Positions 44,954 to 55,923 of a stretch of 64,000 bases of DNA are shown here, in pieces. Position 1 is the first letter of the stretch, and the number at the start of each line of letters is the position of its first letter. Under the pieces are notes generated by a model. It searched no databases. It was not told where the DNA came from and saw nothing but the letters and a program-made list of their open reading frames with translations. The stretch is from Bradyrhizobium sp. Ai1a-2 (GTDB lineage Bacteria > Pseudomonadota > Alphaproteobacteria > Rhizobiales > Xanthobacteraceae): positions 1 through 64,000 of the forward strand of contig NZ_AUEZ01000008.1 of assembly GCF_000426245.1 (NCBI RefSeq). Reading direction: 5' to 3'. A program made the position numbers and the translations under genes.

Positions 44954-47146
44954 ATGAACCAGTGCTTACGTTCGCTGTCTTGTCTCCTCACGGTGGCTGT
45001 GCTCGCGCTTTTCTCGACGGATGCGACGGCACGCTCGAGCCACAAGCAAGCGCACATCAAGAAGTCGAACGACGCGAAGGCGACGAAGGCGCGCAATCAG
45101 CGTGAAGCCGCAGGCGGCAAACGCAGGCACGGCAAACAGGCCGACGCGCGCCGCAAGTCGAAGGATGCATCCGCGAAGGAAGCGCCTCCGCCGAAACCGG
45201 AACTGTCGGGCGATCTCGCTCTGGTGGAGGACGGGATCGATCTGGCGCGCAAGGCGAAGACGGAAGATGCGACCGCCGCCAGAGACAAGATCGCCGACCC
45301 AGCGGGCCAGAAGCTGGTCGAATGGTACATCCTGCGCCACTCGGAGACGACGGCGAGTTTCAACCGCTATGCGGCGTTCATTGCCTCCAATCCGGATTGG
45401 CCGAGCATGGCGCTATTGCGCCGCAAGGCCGAGGGACGGCTATGGCAGGAGCGCAGCGATGCGGTCACGGTTCATCGCTTCACCCGCGATCGCCCCACCA
45501 GCGCCAAGGGCAAGTTTGCGCTGGCGCGCGTGCTCCTGATCGAAGGCGACCGCGACAGTGCTGCGCGTCTGGTCGGCGACGCCTGGCGCTCGGACGAATT
45601 GTCGGAGCGGCTCGAAGGCGATGCGTATGAGCTGTTCGGTGATCTCTTGACCCGCGAGGATCACCGCGCGCGCATGGACAAGCGTATCGGTGCCAAGGAT
45701 CTCGCCGGCGCCAAGCGCGCGGCACAACGGCTTGGCGGCGATGAGCTTGCGATCGTAAAGGCGTGCGGCGCGGTGGCTGCGAAATCGAGCAAGGCGCTCG
45801 ACCAGCTCAACGATGTCGCGACTGAGGCCCGCAAGGATCTTGGCTATACGCTGTGCCGCCTGCAATGGCTGCTCGCCCAGAACAACATCGACGATGCGGC
45901 CAGCCTGGCGATATCAGCGCCGCCTGAGACGATGGCGCTGCAGGACACCGATCAATGGTGGCGCGAGCGGCGCCTGCTGGCCCGCAAGCTGCTCGATCAG
46001 GGCAAGTTCCAGACCGCGTACGACGTGGTTGCCGCCGCCGCGCTGCCGGCCAACGAATATTACCGTGCCGATTTCCACTCCATGTGCGGCTGGATCGCCC
46101 TGCGCTATCTCAATGATCCCGTGACGGCGGCGACGCATTTCGCGCGCATCGACGAAGGCGCGACCAATCCGATCGTGCTGGCGCGCGCGAACTACTGGCG
46201 CGGCCGCGCCGCCGAGGCGCTCGGAGAAAAGGACGCGATGCGCGCCAGCTATGAGGCCTCCGCGCGCTATCCGACTGCCTATTACGGACAGCTCGCGCGC
46301 GCCAAGCTGGGCCTTGATGCGATCGAGCTGCGGGCGCCCTCGCCCGCTGCTGCCGATGATGCGGCGGCCGCGGACGAGCGCGTGCGCGCCGCCGATATGC
46401 TCTACCAGATCGGCGAACGCGACGTGGTGCTGTATTTCGCCGCCGATCTCGGCGAGCAGAGTACGGATGTCCCCGTGCTCAACGCGCTCGGCGAACTCAC
46501 CGCCCGCCGCAACGACGCGGCCACCATGATGCAGCTCGGCAAGCTGGCGCTCGGGCGCGGCCTTGCGCTCGAGCGCTACGCCTTCCCCACCATCGGGATT
46601 CCCAAACATACCCAGGTCGCGCCCGAGATCGAGCGCAGCATGATCTATTCGGTGGCGCGCACCGAGAGCGCATTCGACCAGCGCGACAAATCGCCGGCCA
46701 ATGCCGTCGGCCTGATGCAGGTGACGCCGGAGGCCGGCCGCGATACCGCCAAGCGCTTCGGCGTCAGCTATGACTGGGACCGGATGGTTTCCGATCCCGT
46801 CTACAACACCCAGATGGGCGCGGCCGAACTCAGCGGGCTGCTCGCCGATTACAGGGGCTGTCACATCATGATATTCGCCGGCTACAACGCCGGCCGCGGC
46901 CGCGTCCGCGACTGGGTGAAGGCGTATGGCGACCCGCGCGATCCGAACGTGGATCCGGTCGATTGGGTCGAGCGCATTCCGATCTCCGAGACGCGCAACT
47001 ATGTGCAGCGCGTGATGGAGAATTTGCTGGTCTACCGCGCACGCTTTGAGAGCAGCACGACGGTGGCGACGAAGGCGGATCAGCGCGCGGTCACGCAGGA
47101 GGTCAACGCAGCCGCGCCGACGACCGCAGCCGCAGACGCGCAGTGA
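44954..47146 (+). CDS. soluble lytic transglycosylase (Slt70-like)
   Basis: The 730-residue exported protein has a signal peptide ('LRSLSCLLTVAVLALFSTDATA'), a Lys-rich linker, a long superhelical alpha domain (about residues 75-530) and a C-terminal SLT domain: 'ERSMIYSVARTESAFDQRDKSPANAVGLMQVTPEAGRDTAKRFG' with the catalytic Glu in ARTESAF. 'AGYNAGRGRVRDWVKAYG' is the usual closing motif. It cleaves glycan strands in the periplasm. The start at 44954 follows AGGGGGA 8-9 nt upstream; an upstream ATG at 44924 has no such site. Confidence 0.92.
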   Translation: MNQCLRSLSCLLTVAVLALFSTDATARSSHKQAHIKKSNDAKATKARNQREAAGGKRRHGKQADARRKSKDASAKEAPPPKPELSGDLALVEDGIDLARKAKTEDATAARDKIADPAGQKLVEWYILRHSETTASFNRYAAFIASNPDWPSMALLRRKAEGRLWQERSDAVTVHRFTRDRPTSAKGKFALARVLLIEGDRDSAARLVGDAWRSDELSERLEGDAYELFGDLLTREDHRARMDKRIGAKDLAGAKRAAQRLGGDELAIVKACGAVAAKSSKALDQLNDVATEARKDLGYTLCRLQWLLAQNNIDDAASLAISAPPETMALQDTDQWWRERRLLARKLLDQGKFQTAYDVVAAAALPANEYYRADFHSMCGWIALRYLNDPVTAATHFARIDEGATNPIVLARANYWRGRAAEALGEKDAMRASYEASARYPTAYYGQLARAKLGLDAIELRAPSPAAADDAAAADERVRAADMLYQIGERDVVLYFAADLGEQSTDVPVLNALGELTARRNDAATMMQLGKLALGRGLALERYAFPTIGIPKHTQVAPEIERSMIYSVARTESAFDQRDKSPANAVGLMQVTPEAGRDTAKRFGVSYDWDRMVSDPVYNTQMGAAELSGLLADYRGCHIMIFAGYNAGRGRVRDWVKAYGDPRDPNVDPVDWVERIPISETRNYVQRVMENLLVYRARFESSTTVATKADQRAVTQEVNAAAPTTAAADAQ

Positions 47147-47157
47147 ACAACTTGGAG

Positions 47158-47183
47158 GGCGGGTTAGCAAAGCGTAACCCGCC
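47158..47183. terminator. bidirectional terminator-like hairpin
   Basis: GGCGGGTTA (47158-47166) pairs with TAACCCGCC (47175-47183) around GCAAAGCG. It is a short relative of the palindrome at 1943-2027 and lies between the convergent transglycosylase and Bug-family genes. Confidence 0.65.
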
Positions 47184-47206
47184 GCCTTCACCCAAGCGAA
47201 CGGCTC

Positions 47207-48175
47207 TCAATCCACCTTCACGTCGGCGGCTTTGATCATCGGCCACCACTTTGCGATCTCGGCCTTCTGCCAGGCGCCCAGGGCTTCGGGCGTGAGCTGA
47301 TCCTTCGGCGGCATGCGCAGGCCGAGGTTTTCGAGCTGCTTTACAACAGCGGGATCGTTCAGCGCCTCGACGGCCGCGGCGTTCAGCTTGGCAACGACCT
47401 CCTTCGGCGTTCCCTTGGGCACCCAGAGGCCGGACCACAGCGTCATGTGGAAGCCCGGCAGGCCGGCTTCGTCGGTGGTGGGGACCTCGGCCGCCGAGCC
47501 GACGCGCTTGTCGTCGGTCACGGCATAGGCACGGATGTTGCCGCCGCGGACCTGGTTGATCGAGTTGGAGGTCTGATCGATCATGATGTCGATCTGGCCC
47601 GCCACGAGATCGTTCAGCGCCGGCGCGGTGCCGCGATAGGGCACATATTGCAGCTTAATGCCGGAGACGTTCTCGAAATAAAGCCCGGCGATGTGGCTGC
47701 CGGAACCGGCGCCTGCGGTGCCGGCGGTCGGCGGCGACGGTCGCGACTTCAGCCAGGCCAACAATTCGCCCAGCGATTTCGCGGGGATCGCGTTCTTGCT
47801 GACGATGATCATCGGGTTGCTCGGCAGCAGCACCACGGGATCGAGATCGGCGACGAGGTCATAGCCGAGCTTGTAGACGGCGCCGTTGGCGACATGCGTG
47901 CCGAGATGACCGAACGAGATGGTGTAGCCGTCCGCCGCCGAGCGCACCGCGCGGCCGACGCCAATCGAGCCGCCCGCGCCCGTGACGTTCTCGATCAGGA
48001 GGGTTTCTCCGAGCGAGACCTTCATCCGCTCGGCGAGGATACGCGCCATCGCATCCGACGGCCCGCCGGCCGAGAACGGCACGATGATGGTGATCGGATG
48101 CGAGGGATAGTTTTGCGCGACGGCGGCGCCGCACCACGTCAACACCGCAAGGAACGTCAAGACTATCTTTCGCAT
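47207..48175 (-). CDS. Bug-family (TctC-like) periplasmic solute-binding protein
   Basis: The 322-residue protein has a signal peptide ('RKIVLTFLAVLTWCGAAVA') and a tripartite tricarboxylate transporter substrate-binding fold: 'YPSHPITIIVPFSAGGPSDAMARILAERM', 'VENVTGAGGSIGVGRAVRSAADGYT', 'AGLYFENVSGIKLQYVPYRGTAPALNDLVAGQIDIMIDQ'. No tctA or tctB membrane genes are nearby, so it is an orphan; such proteins are numerous in some lineages and may act in sensing or pair with distant transporters. It is 27 bp downstream of thrC and may share its transcript. Confidence 0.9.
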   Translation of the reverse strand: MRKIVLTFLAVLTWCGAAVAQNYPSHPITIIVPFSAGGPSDAMARILAERMKVSLGETLLIENVTGAGGSIGVGRAVRSAADGYTISFGHLGTHVANGAVYKLGYDLVADLDPVVLLPSNPMIIVSKNAIPAKSLGELLAWLKSRPSPPTAGTAGAGSGSHIAGLYFENVSGIKLQYVPYRGTAPALNDLVAGQIDIMIDQTSNSINQVRGGNIRAYAVTDDKRVGSAAEVPTTDEAGLPGFHMTLWSGLWVPKGTPKEVVAKLNAAAVEALNDPAVVKQLENLGLRMPPKDQLTPEALGAWQKAEIAKWWPMIKAADVKVD

Positions 48176-48202
48176 CGCCTACTCCATTCGAAAATGTCCG
48201 GC

Positions 48203-49444
48203 TTAGAATTGCGCGAAGTCGATCGGCTTGAAACGATCGAGCGTGCGCGTGACCGGCGGCAGCGGATATTTAAGGCCTGTAGCGCAATTGAACAGCATCA
48301 CGCGATCGTTTTTCGTGACGCGTCCGTCAGCGAGGCTTTGCTTGTAGGCAGCATAAGTGGCCGCGCCCTCGGGGCACAGTAGCAGCCCCTCCTCGCGCGC
48401 GACTTCGCTCAGCGCAGCAGAAATCTTCTCGTCATCGACCGCAATGGCGAAGCCTTTGCTCTCGCGGACCGCGCGCAGGATCAGAAAATCTCCGATCGCC
48501 TGCGGCACGCGGATGCCGGAGGCGATGGTGTGCGCGTCTTCCCAGCGCGTCGCATGCTCGGTGCCTGCTTCGAAAGCACGCACCATCGGGGCGCAACCGG
48601 ACGCCTGCACTGCGACCATGCGCGGGCGCTTCGCACCGATGAAGCCGATCGCCTCCAGCTCGGCAAAGGCCTTCCACATGCCGATCAGGCCGGTGCCGCC
48701 GCCGGTCGGATAGAAGATCACGTCGGGCACCTCCCAGCCGAGTTGTTCGGCGAGTTCGAGCCCCATCGTCTTCTTGCCCTCGATCCGGTATGGCTCTTTC
48801 AAGGTCGACGTGTCGAACCAGCCGACCTTTGCCTTGCCCTCGCCGACGATCTTGCCGCAATCGTCGATCAGGCCGTTGACGCGATAGACCGTCGCGCCCT
48901 GCAGCTCGATCTCGCTGACATTCACTTCCGGCGTATCGGCCGGGCAGAAGATCGTGGTCTTGATGCCGCAGGAGGTGGCGTAAGCGGCCAGCGCCGCACC
49001 CGCATTGCCGTTGGTCGGCATCGCCATATGCTTGATGCCGAGCGCTTTCCCCATCGACACCGCCATGACGAGGCCGCGCGCCTTGAACGAGCCGGTCGGC
49101 AGCCGCCCCTCGTCCTTCACAATGATCTCGCCGCCGCCAAGCCTGGCGCCGAGTTTCGGCAGCCGGATCAGCGGCGTCGTCACCTCGCCGAGGCTGACGA
49201 TGTCCTTGCACTGGCGCACCGGCAACAATTCGCGATAGCGCCACAGGTCGGCCGGACGCTGCTTCAGCGCATCCTTGCTCAGCGCCTTCTTCACGCTCGC
49301 AAGGTCGTAGCGCACGAGCAGCGGCTTGCCGGCCTTGGAGAGATTGTGCACCTGGTCGGCGGGATAGTGATCGCCGTCCATCGCGCATTCGAGATGGGTG
49401 ACGAAGGTCGGACGTTCGATGGTCAGGTTGTCGTTGTCTTTCAC
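48203..49444 (-). CDS. thrC: threonine synthase
   Basis: The 413-residue PLP enzyme converts O-phosphohomoserine to threonine. 'DEGRLPTGSFKARGLVMAVSMGKALG' carries the PLP lysine; 'MPTNGNAGAALAAYATSCGIK' binds the phosphate and 'YPTGGGTGLIGMWKAFAELE' is the glycine loop. The N terminus 'THLECAMDGDHYP' resembles the zinc-ribbon-like start of this subgroup with only one Cys left. The start codon is GTG, with GGAAGGGACGG upstream. It follows lpdA after 18 bp, so it may be read through from the PDH operon. Confidence 0.9.
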   Translation of the reverse strand: MKDNDNLTIERPTFVTHLECAMDGDHYPADQVHNLSKAGKPLLVRYDLASVKKALSKDALKQRPADLWRYRELLPVRQCKDIVSLGEVTTPLIRLPKLGARLGGGEIIVKDEGRLPTGSFKARGLVMAVSMGKALGIKHMAMPTNGNAGAALAAYATSCGIKTTIFCPADTPEVNVSEIELQGATVYRVNGLIDDCGKIVGEGKAKVGWFDTSTLKEPYRIEGKKTMGLELAEQLGWEVPDVIFYPTGGGTGLIGMWKAFAELEAIGFIGAKRPRMVAVQASGCAPMVRAFEAGTEHATRWEDAHTIASGIRVPQAIGDFLILRAVRESKGFAIAVDDEKISAALSEVAREEGLLLCPEGAATYAAYKQSLADGRVTKNDRVMLFNCATGLKYPLPPVTRTLDRFKPIDFAQF

Positions 49445-49462
49445 GGTTCGCCGTCCCTTCCG

Positions 49463-50884
49463 TTACATGTTGAGGACGCGCCCATAGGCGTCCAGCACCG
49501 CTTCCTTCATCATCTCCGACAGCGTCGGATGCGGGAAGATGGTGTGCATCAGCTCTTCCTCTGTGGTCTCGAGGTTCATGGCGATCACATAGCCCTGGAT
49601 CAGCTCGGTAACCTCGGCGCCGACCATGTGGGCGCCGAGGAGCTGGCCGGTCTTCTTGTCGAAGATCACCTTCACCATGCCCTGGTCCTCGCCGAGCGCG
49701 ATCGCCTTGCCGTTGCCGACGAAGGGGAAGCGGCCGACACGGATGTCGCGTCCGGCTTCCTTGGCCTTTGCCTCGGTCATGCCCACGGACGCTACCTGCG
49801 GATAGCAATAGGTGCAGCCCGGGATCATGTTCCTGTCCATCGGGTGCGGATGCAGGCCCTTGATCGCCTCGACGCAGATGATGCCCTCATGCTCGGCCTT
49901 GTGCGCGAGCATCGGGGGACCGGCGACATCGCCGATAGCGTAGATGCCGGGAACATTGGTGCGGCAGTAGCCGTCGATGGCGATGATGCCCCGCTCGGCC
50001 TTTACGCCGAGCTTCTCCAGCCCGATGCCTTCGACATTGCCGACCACGCCGACCGCGGAGATCACGCGGTCGAACTCGATGGTCTGCGGCTTGCCCTTGC
50101 CGTCGTCGATGGTCGCAACCACGCTGTCGCTCTTCTTGTCGAGCTTCGTCACCTTGGTATTGGCCAGGATCTTGATGCCCTGCTTCTCGAATGCCTTGTG
50201 CGCGAATTTCGCGATCTCGGCGTCCTCGACCGGGAGGATCTGCGGCAGGACTTCGACGACCGTCACCTCCGCGCCGAGCGTGCGATAGAACGAGGCGAAC
50301 TCGATGCCGATCGCGCCGGAGCCGATCACCAGCAGCGATTTCGGCATCTTGTCCGGCACCATCGCCTCGAAATAGGTCCAGACCAGTTTCTTGTCGGGCT
50401 CAAGTCCCGGCAGCACGCGCGGCCGCGCGCCGGTCGCGATGATGATGTGCTTGGCCTGATAGGTGCCCTCGCCCAGCGCGCCCTTCGGCGCTTCGACGGA
50501 AGACTTCTTGACCGTGAGCTTGCCCGGCGCATCGATCGTTGCCTCGCCCCAGATCGTCGTGACCTTGTTCTTGCGGAACAGGAAGCCGACGCCATCGTTC
50601 AGCCGCTTCACCACGTTGCGCGAGCGCTGCACCACCGCCTTCGGATCGAATGCGATGTTCTCCGCCGACAGGCCGTAATCCTTGGCGTGCTGCATCAGGT
50701 GATAGACTTCCGCCGAGCGCAGCAGCGCCTTGGTCGGGATGCAGCCCCAATTGTTGCAGATGCCGCCGAGATAGGCCTTTTCCACCACCGCGGTCTTGAA
50801 GCCGAGCTGCGCCGCGCGGATCGCGGTGACGTAGCCGCCGGGGCCGGCGCCGATGATGATAACGTCGAAGGAAGTGTCAGCCAT
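49463..50884 (-). CDS. lpdA: dihydrolipoyl dehydrogenase (PDH E3)
   Basis: The 473-residue flavoprotein reoxidises dihydrolipoamide. 'FDVIIIGAGPGGYVTAIRAAQLG' binds FAD, 'YLGGICNNWGCIPTKALL' holds the redox disulfide (CxxxxC), 'LVIGSGAIGIEFASFYRTLGAEV' binds NAD, and 'HTIFPHPTLSEMMKEA' carries the active-site His-Glu. The ATG at 50884 shares its A with the stop of the small membrane protein gene (TGATG), indicating coupling. It is the E3 of the PDH operon. Confidence 0.96.
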   Translation of the reverse strand: MADTSFDVIIIGAGPGGYVTAIRAAQLGFKTAVVEKAYLGGICNNWGCIPTKALLRSAEVYHLMQHAKDYGLSAENIAFDPKAVVQRSRNVVKRLNDGVGFLFRKNKVTTIWGEATIDAPGKLTVKKSSVEAPKGALGEGTYQAKHIIIATGARPRVLPGLEPDKKLVWTYFEAMVPDKMPKSLLVIGSGAIGIEFASFYRTLGAEVTVVEVLPQILPVEDAEIAKFAHKAFEKQGIKILANTKVTKLDKKSDSVVATIDDGKGKPQTIEFDRVISAVGVVGNVEGIGLEKLGVKAERGIIAIDGYCRTNVPGIYAIGDVAGPPMLAHKAEHEGIICVEAIKGLHPHPMDRNMIPGCTYCYPQVASVGMTEAKAKEAGRDIRVGRFPFVGNGKAIALGEDQGMVKVIFDKKTGQLLGAHMVGAEVTELIQGYVIAMNLETTEEELMHTIFPHPTLSEMMKEAVLDAYGRVLNM

Positions 50885-51066
50885 CACAAATCCGATCTAG
50901 CCAGAGCAACCAGGAATCCGGTCCATCCAAGCGCAAGCAGCCCGGCGCCGCCCAGCATGATCCGGAACTGGGTGGTCGATGCCAGGTCACGCGCGCGGAC
51001 GATCAGCGCGGCAATCGCCAGCGCTATTGCGAGAACATAGGGACCATAGAGCAATGCGTTGGACAC
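50884..51066 (-). CDS. small two-helix membrane protein in the PDH operon
   Basis: The 60-residue protein has two hydrophobic segments ('YGPYVLAIALAIAALIV' and 'RIMLGGAGLLALGWTGFLVAL') joined by a basic loop, and ends in 'ARSDL'. The start codon is GTG, 3 bp after the pdhC stop; the stop overlaps lpdA by one base. I do not recognise the family. The tight packing between pdhC and lpdA argues that it is expressed. Confidence 0.7.
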   Translation of the reverse strand: MSNALLYGPYVLAIALAIAALIVRARDLASTTQFRIMLGGAGLLALGWTGFLVALARSDL

Positions 51067-51069
51067 GCA

Positions 51070-52446
51070 TCACACCATCATCATGACGGGGTTTTCGATC
51101 AGCTGCTTGAATGCGCCGATCAGCTCGGCGCCGAGCGCGCCGTCGATGGCGCGATGGTCGCAGGAGAGCGTCACGCTCATGATGCTGGCAATCTCGATCT
51201 TGCCGCCCCGCACCACCGGCCGCTCCTCGCTGGTGCCGACGGCGAGGATCGTCGCGTGCGGCGGGTTGATCACGGCCGTGAAGTGGTTGATGCCGTACAT
51301 GCCGAGGTTGGAGACGGCGGTGGTGCCGCCCTGATACTCTTCCGGCTTCAGCTTGCGCGCCCGGGCGCGAGCGGCAAAATCCTTCATCTCGCCTGATATC
51401 GCCGACAGCGTCTTGGTTTCCGCTTTGCGGATGATCGGCGTGATCAGGCCGCCCGGCATCGCCACCGCCACGCCGATATCGGAATGCTTGTGCTTGACCA
51501 TGCCGCCTTCGGTCCAGCTCACATTGCAGTTCGGGATCTTCTGCAGCGCGACCGCCATCGCCTTGATGACGAAGTCGTTGACCGAGAGCTTGTAGAGCGG
51601 CTTCTTGTCGGCGTCCTTCGGGGCCGCGGCGTTGATCTCCTCGCGCGCGGCGAGCAGCTTTCCGATGTCGCAGTCGATCGTCAGATAGAAATGCGGGATC
51701 TGCTGGATCGATGCGGTCAGGCGCTGCGCGATGGTGCGGCGCATGCCGTCATGCGGCACGATCTCATACGAACCCGGCTCGAACAGTGCCAGGATCTGCT
51801 GGTCCGACATCGAGGGCGCGATCGACGGCGTCGTGCTGGGCGCAGCCGGCGGCGCCTTGAGGCCCTTGCCGGACTTCGCCTCCTCGACGTCGCGGGCGAT
51901 GATGCGGCCGTGCGGACCGGTGCCGTTGATGCGCCCAAGCTCGATGCCGGCGTCCTTGGCGAGGCGCCGCGCCAGCGGCGAGGAGAAGATGCGCGCATGG
52001 CCGTTGCCCCGCTGCGCCGATGCCGCGGCTTGCGGCGCGGGTGCCGGGGCTGCGGCCGGCGCCGCGGCTTTCGGTGCCGGCGCCTGGGCGGGTGCGGGAG
52101 CCGGCGCAGGCGGCGGTGCGGCGGCGGCGGGTTTGGCGGCAGGCGCCTCAGCGGCCTTCGGCGGCGCAGCGCCTGCGCCGCTCGCGGCCGCCTTCACGTC
52201 CTCGCCGTCACCGGCCAGCACCGCGATCACGTCGTTGACCGGGACGTCCTGCGTGCCCTCAGGCACCAGGATCTTGGCAATGGTGCCCTCGTCGACCGCC
52301 TCGACTTCCATCGTCGCCTTGTCGGTCTCGATCTCCGCGATCACGTCGCCGGACTTGACCTTGTCGCCCTCTTTCTTGAGCCATTTGGCCAGATTGCCCT
52401 TCTCCATGGTAGGCGACAGCGCGGGCATCAGGATGTTGATGGGCAT
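51070..52446 (-). CDS. pdhC: pyruvate dehydrogenase E2 (dihydrolipoamide acetyltransferase)
   Basis: The 458-residue core enzyme has one N-terminal lipoyl domain ('[20 protein letters not shown]', lipoylated Lys), an Ala/Pro-rich linker of about 55 residues, a peripheral-subunit-binding domain ('[37 protein letters not shown]'), and a catalytic acetyltransferase domain ending in '[21 protein letters not shown]' with the catalytic His and Asp. It transfers acetyl groups to CoA. It is separated by 96 bp from the upstream deaminase-like gene. Confidence 0.96.
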   Translation of the reverse strand: MPINILMPALSPTMEKGNLAKWLKKEGDKVKSGDVIAEIETDKATMEVEAVDEGTIAKILVPEGTQDVPVNDVIAVLAGDGEDVKAAASGAGAAPPKAAEAPAAKPAAAAPPPAPAPAPAQAPAPKAAAPAAAPAPAPQAAASAQRGNGHARIFSSPLARRLAKDAGIELGRINGTGPHGRIIARDVEEAKSGKGLKAPPAAPSTTPSIAPSMSDQQILALFEPGSYEIVPHDGMRRTIAQRLTASIQQIPHFYLTIDCDIGKLLAAREEINAAAPKDADKKPLYKLSVNDFVIKAMAVALQKIPNCNVSWTEGGMVKHKHSDIGVAVAMPGGLITPIIRKAETKTLSAISGEMKDFAARARARKLKPEEYQGGTTAVSNLGMYGINHFTAVINPPHATILAVGTSEERPVVRGGKIEIASIMSVTLSCDHRAIDGALGAELIGAFKQLIENPVMMMV

Positions 52447-52542
52447 GGTGACCTCACAAAGCTAACTTTTGCATGGCGGCGTCCGTCGCGTGAGGAAGCC
52501 AGCCGGAATCATCTGGGCGGATCGGTGTGGGCAGAAGACGCC

Positions 52543-53001
52543 TCAATTGCCGATATCGCCCTGCCAGGTGCGCTCGTTGGCGGGATCCGAGCGCCAGTTC
52601 TTCATCATGTCGATCGACCTGACGTCGGCGAGATCGATGAAGGGGATGCCGAACTGCGTCAGGATGTCCTTGCTGCCCGGAAACGTCACGGACTCCCCGA
52701 TGACCAGGAGCTTCAGCTTGAACAATCCGACCGCGCCGGCGCACATCGAGCACGGCGACAGCGTCGTGTACATGACCGTATCGTGGAACGACATCAGGCC
52801 GGCGTCGCGCAGGCACGACATCTCGCCGTGCAGGATGACGTTCTTCTCCTGCATCCGCCGGTTATGGCCGCGTGCGATGATCTTGTTGTCCCGCGTCAGC
52901 ACCGCGCCGATCGGCAAACCGCCCTCGGCGATGCCGACCTCCGCCTCGCGGATCGCTTCCGCCATGAAGTCGTAGTGGTATTGCTCGATCGTCACGATCA
53001 A
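52543..53001 (-). CDS. cytosine-deaminase-like (yeast Fcy1-type) nucleoside/base deaminase
   Basis: The 152-residue CDA-fold enzyme has the zinc site 'ILHGEMSCL' and 'LSPCSMCAGAV'. The surrounding sequence ('EGGLPIGAVLTRDNKIIARGHNRRMQ', 'LLVIGESVTFPGS', and the end 'WQGDIGN') follows the fungal cytosine deaminase pattern rather than TadA. The likely reaction is deamination of cytosine or a related free base. The start is unusual: TTG at 53001 or GTG at 52995, overlapping the end of the DUF5076 gene; an ATG exists only at 52965. It lies within the PDH operon. Confidence 0.83.
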   Translation of the reverse strand: MIVTIEQYHYDFMAEAIREAEVGIAEGGLPIGAVLTRDNKIIARGHNRRMQEKNVILHGEMSCLRDAGLMSFHDTVMYTTLSPCSMCAGAVGLFKLKLLVIGESVTFPGSKDILTQFGIPFIDLADVRSIDMMKNWRSDPANERTWQGDIGN

Positions 53002-53303
53002 TGCCCCTGTTTCGATCGCGGCGTGGTGCTGCCCGGATCGGTCGGCCGCGCGACCTCAGCTTCGAACATGTCGACGATGCGCGCGAGCGCCTCTTCTTCG
53101 GTGTACTCGCTCTCGCGCGCATAGGCGCGCGCGGCATGGCGGGCGATGTCGACCAGCATCAGGCCCCACATGTCCGGCTCCTCGAAGGCACGCTGGAAGG
53201 CGATGGAAAGCCCGCCGTCGACGACAAAGGCGCGCAGCACCTCGATCGCGTCGTCGCGACCCATCACGTCAGGCGGTAACGGCTGTTCCTGCGGGCCCGC
53301 CAT
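52998..53303 (-). CDS. DUF5076 domain protein
   Basis: The 101-residue protein contains 'DAIEVLRAFVVDGGLSIAFQRAFEEPDMWGLMLVDIARHAARAYA' and 'YTEEEALARIVDMFEAEVARPT', matching DUF5076, a small alpha-helical family found near PDH genes in Rhizobiales. Function unknown. It starts 3 bp after the pdhB stop and overlaps the deaminase-like gene, so it is certainly cotranscribed with both. Confidence 0.75.
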   Translation of the reverse strand: MAGPQEQPLPPDVMGRDDAIEVLRAFVVDGGLSIAFQRAFEEPDMWGLMLVDIARHAARAYARESEYTEEEALARIVDMFEAEVARPTDPGSTTPRSKQGH

Positions 53304-53306
53304 GTG

Positions 53307-54707
<1,401 letters not shown>

Positions 54708-54744
54708 ATCGGCTCCCGGATACTCTTTCGTATTCAGTCTGCGC

Positions 54745-55767
54745 TTAGCGGTAGACGTCGGTGTAGAGCTCGGACGGATCGGGCTCGGGATCGTGCTGGG
54801 CAAAATCGGCGGCGGCATTGACGATATCGCGCACCGCAGCATCGATCGACTTCAAATCCTGCTCGCTGACGTCGGCGGCAAGCAGGCGGTTGCGGACCTG
54901 TTCGATCGGGTCATGCTCGTGGCGGACCTTCTCCACCTCCTCACGGGTCCGGTACTTGGCCGGATCGGACATCGAGTGGCCTCGATAGCGGTAGGTCTGC
55001 ATCTCCAGGATATAGGGGCCCTTGCCGGCGCGGCACCAGGCGACGGCCTCGTCGCCCGCAGCCTTCACCGCGCGCACGTCCATGCCGTCGACCTGCCGGC
55101 CCGGGATGTTGAAGGAAACGCCGCGCTTGGAGAAATCGGTCTGCGCCGAGGAGCGCGTCACCGAAGTGCCCATGGCGTAGCGGTTGTTCTCGATGACATA
55201 GACCACCGGCAGCTTCCACAGCTCGGCCATGTTGAAGCTTTCATAGACCTGGCCCTGGTTAGCGGCGCCGTCGCCGAAATAGGCCAGGCTCACGAAATCG
55301 TTTTCGCGGTAGCGGTTGGCGAAGGCGAGACCGGTGCCGAGCGAGACCTGCGCGCCGACGATGCCGTGGCCGCCGTAGAAATGCTCAGCCACGCTGAACA
55401 TGTGCATGGAGCCGCCCTTGCCCTTGGAATAGCCGCCGCGGCGTCCGGTCAGCTCGGCCATCACACCCTTGGCATCCATGCCGCAGGCGAGCATGTGCCC
55501 ATGGTCCCGGTAGCCGGTGATGACCTGGTCACCCTTCTTCAGGGTCATCTGCATGCCGACGACGACGGCCTCCTGGCCGATATAGAGATGGCAGAAGCCG
55601 CCGATCGCGCCCATGCCGTAGAGCTGGCCGGCCTTCTCCTCGAAGCGCCGAATCAGCAGCATGTCGCGCAGTGCCTTGAGTTCCTGCTCCTTGGTGAATT
55701 CCGGCGGGGAGCCGTCCCCCTTCTCCTGCCCTGCTTCCTTTGTGACGCTTTTCTTGGGTGCGGCCAT
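54745..55767 (-). CDS. pdhA: pyruvate dehydrogenase E1 alpha
   Basis: The 340-residue subunit carries the thiamine diphosphate motif '[32 protein letters not shown]' and the earlier '[14 protein letters not shown]' and '[15 protein letters not shown]' blocks. With E1 beta it decarboxylates pyruvate and reductively acetylates E2. It is the first gene of the operon. Upstream there are two AATATTGCTA direct repeats, listed separately. Confidence 0.96.
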   Translation of the reverse strand: MAAPKKSVTKEAGQEKGDGSPPEFTKEQELKALRDMLLIRRFEEKAGQLYGMGAIGGFCHLYIGQEAVVVGMQMTLKKGDQVITGYRDHGHMLACGMDAKGVMAELTGRRGGYSKGKGGSMHMFSVAEHFYGGHGIVGAQVSLGTGLAFANRYRENDFVSLAYFGDGAANQGQVYESFNMAELWKLPVVYVIENNRYAMGTSVTRSSAQTDFSKRGVSFNIPGRQVDGMDVRAVKAAGDEAVAWCRAGKGPYILEMQTYRYRGHSMSDPAKYRTREEVEKVRHEHDPIEQVRNRLLAADVSEQDLKSIDAAVRDIVNAAADFAQHDPEPDPSELYTDVYR

Positions 55768-55848
55768 GGCATTTCCGGATGAGAGGGATGATTTGGCCCT
55801 CTCTATCCCAACTCAAACGGCCGGGGAAGGATTGCGTGCGCTGGATGG

Positions 55849-55891
55849 AATATTGCTATGCCGCAGTGCAGCGCAGATGAAAATATTGCTA
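55849..55891. promoter_or_regulatory. two direct repeats AATATTGCTA upstream of pdhA
   Basis: AATATTGCTA occurs at 55849-55858 and again at 55882-55891, 33 bp apart (about three helical turns), in the 200-bp space upstream of pdhA. This spacing would put two bound regulators on the same face of the DNA. No regulator is identified. Confidence 0.3.
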
Positions 55892-55923
55892 ACGATTGAT
55901 GCGATTGTTCGGAATTTCATTGC

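Noticed and set aside
48530..51040. 836-codon plus-strand open frame
   Set aside because: Antisense to thrC and lpdA, which are fully supported.
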